Of a stretch of 64,000 nucleotides of DNA, positions 63,443 to 64,000 are shown in pieces. Positions within the stretch are counted from its first letter, which is position 1. Every line of letters begins with the position of its first letter. The notes beneath the pieces were generated by a model. The model did no database searches. It had not been told where the DNA came from and worked only from the letters and a program-made list of their open reading frames with translations. Where the stretch lies: the NCBI GenBank assembly GCA_036362985.1, contig JAYGXS010000002.1, forward strand, positions 14,264,940 to 14,328,939, given 5' to 3'. This stretch comes from Ligula intestinalis. Taxonomy: Eukaryota; Platyhelminthes; Cestoda; Diphyllobothriidea; Diphyllobothriidae. A program made the position numbers and the translations under genes.

Positions 63443-64000
63443 GAATGCGGATGTTGCCGCAGGTAAGACAGCTAAGCGAAAGCTATAGTATTTGTAGGCA
63501 CCCGTGTAGAAAGAACGAACCAACCGAAGCCAGCGCATGCGGTCGAAGGGGAACGGCTAAAACAGTGCGGAAGGAGGTCGTATGCAATTATTTTTTTGTA
63601 AATGTTATTTTGTGTGAGTAAAAGGAAACACGTAATTACAAGTTTTTGGGGTGTGGGCGAGCAAATAGGACTTATTACGTCGGCGTTTTACAGAGGCTTA
63701 GTCCGCGGATTATGAAAAGTTTAACCGAGGCGAACTGTTGTGGTAAACCTAAATGACGCGGAGCATGGGGACTGTAATTGAGACGCTGGGAGATCCCTAA
63801 GGATGGGACCGCAGAGTTAGCGGCAACAGCCGAAGCTGTACCAAGAAACGACCGGGAACAAGAGATTCGACCGTACCGATTAACCGATGAGTAAACTGCA
63901 CTATTCACTCTTACGTTAGTTGGTTAATAGCCCAAATCGAATCAGGGGTTCCCACCGGAGTCCAAACGGGGTGCAGTTGGGGAGGGTGAGAAAAGTCGCG
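63443..64000. other. 3' flank of the Merlin-type gene
   Basis: A further donor/acceptor-like pair (GTAAGA at 63463, TTTGTAG ending 63497, 35 nt) follows the stop. No poly(A) signal or terminal inverted repeat could be assigned before the window ends. Confidence 0.35.

Noticed and set aside
60600..64000. Terminal inverted repeats of the Merlin-type element
   Set aside because: A weak resemblance between GGGGAATAACTACGTAAG at 61126 and the complement of the 63911-63930 region is too poor to claim. Real ends may lie outside the window or be absent.
1..64000. CRISPR arrays, bacterial operons, phage or rRNA genes
   Set aside because: No regularly spaced short repeats, ribosome-binding-site-spaced genes or rRNA sequence were seen, and introns and element types are eukaryotic.

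Overview
The window looks like repeat-rich intergenic and intronic DNA from a flatworm, most likely a diphyllobothriidean-type tapeworm. That assignment is inference. It rests on the mix of elements (a Penelope-like element with a GIY-YIG domain, non-LTR retrotransposons with ACAAGT-type 3' tails, CR1-like LINE pieces, tRNA-derived short repeats, a pogo/Tigger remnant and a Merlin-type transposase) and on introns of only about 40 nt. There are no bacterial operons, rRNA or CRISPR. Two assembly gaps (100 N and 10 N) are present.

Left part (1-17 kb): a frameshifted Penelope-like element, a broken non-LTR retrotransposon with a zinc-finger-like C-terminus, then a host gene on the minus strand. 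Four phase-compatible exons between 11515 and 7030 give a signal peptide followed by a periplasmic-binding-protein-like extracellular domain of the glutamate-receptor type. The rest of that gene is not visible here.

Middle (17-41 kb): a tandem cluster of pogo-type inverted-repeat elements, four non-LTR retrotransposon copies of three subfamilies (one with a 987-codon open frame), and the best host gene, a reticulophagy-regulator (RETREG/FAM134)-like gene on the plus strand. It has six exons between 24272 and 39252 whose phases all agree, encoding 381 residues. Its last two introns (3.8 and 9.6 kb) hold most of the mobile elements of this part, including a pogo/Tigger deletion derivative with a DNA-binding-domain ORF, and a possible antisense exon of another gene.

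Right part (41-64 kb): degenerate repeats, CR1-like LINE remnants on both strands (one with a recognisable ORF1 and a partial RT), tandem repeats, and at 61.7-63.4 kb a Merlin/IS1595-type (ISXO2-like) DDE transposase gene. Its transposase frame is intact and appears to continue through three mini-introns (40, 43 and 44 nt) into a C-terminal extension ending in a very basic, NLS-like segment. This is the most unusual object in the window.

The host genes are not functionally linked to each other. The main theme is a receptor gene and an ER-phagy receptor gene whose introns have been filled by several generations of transposons.
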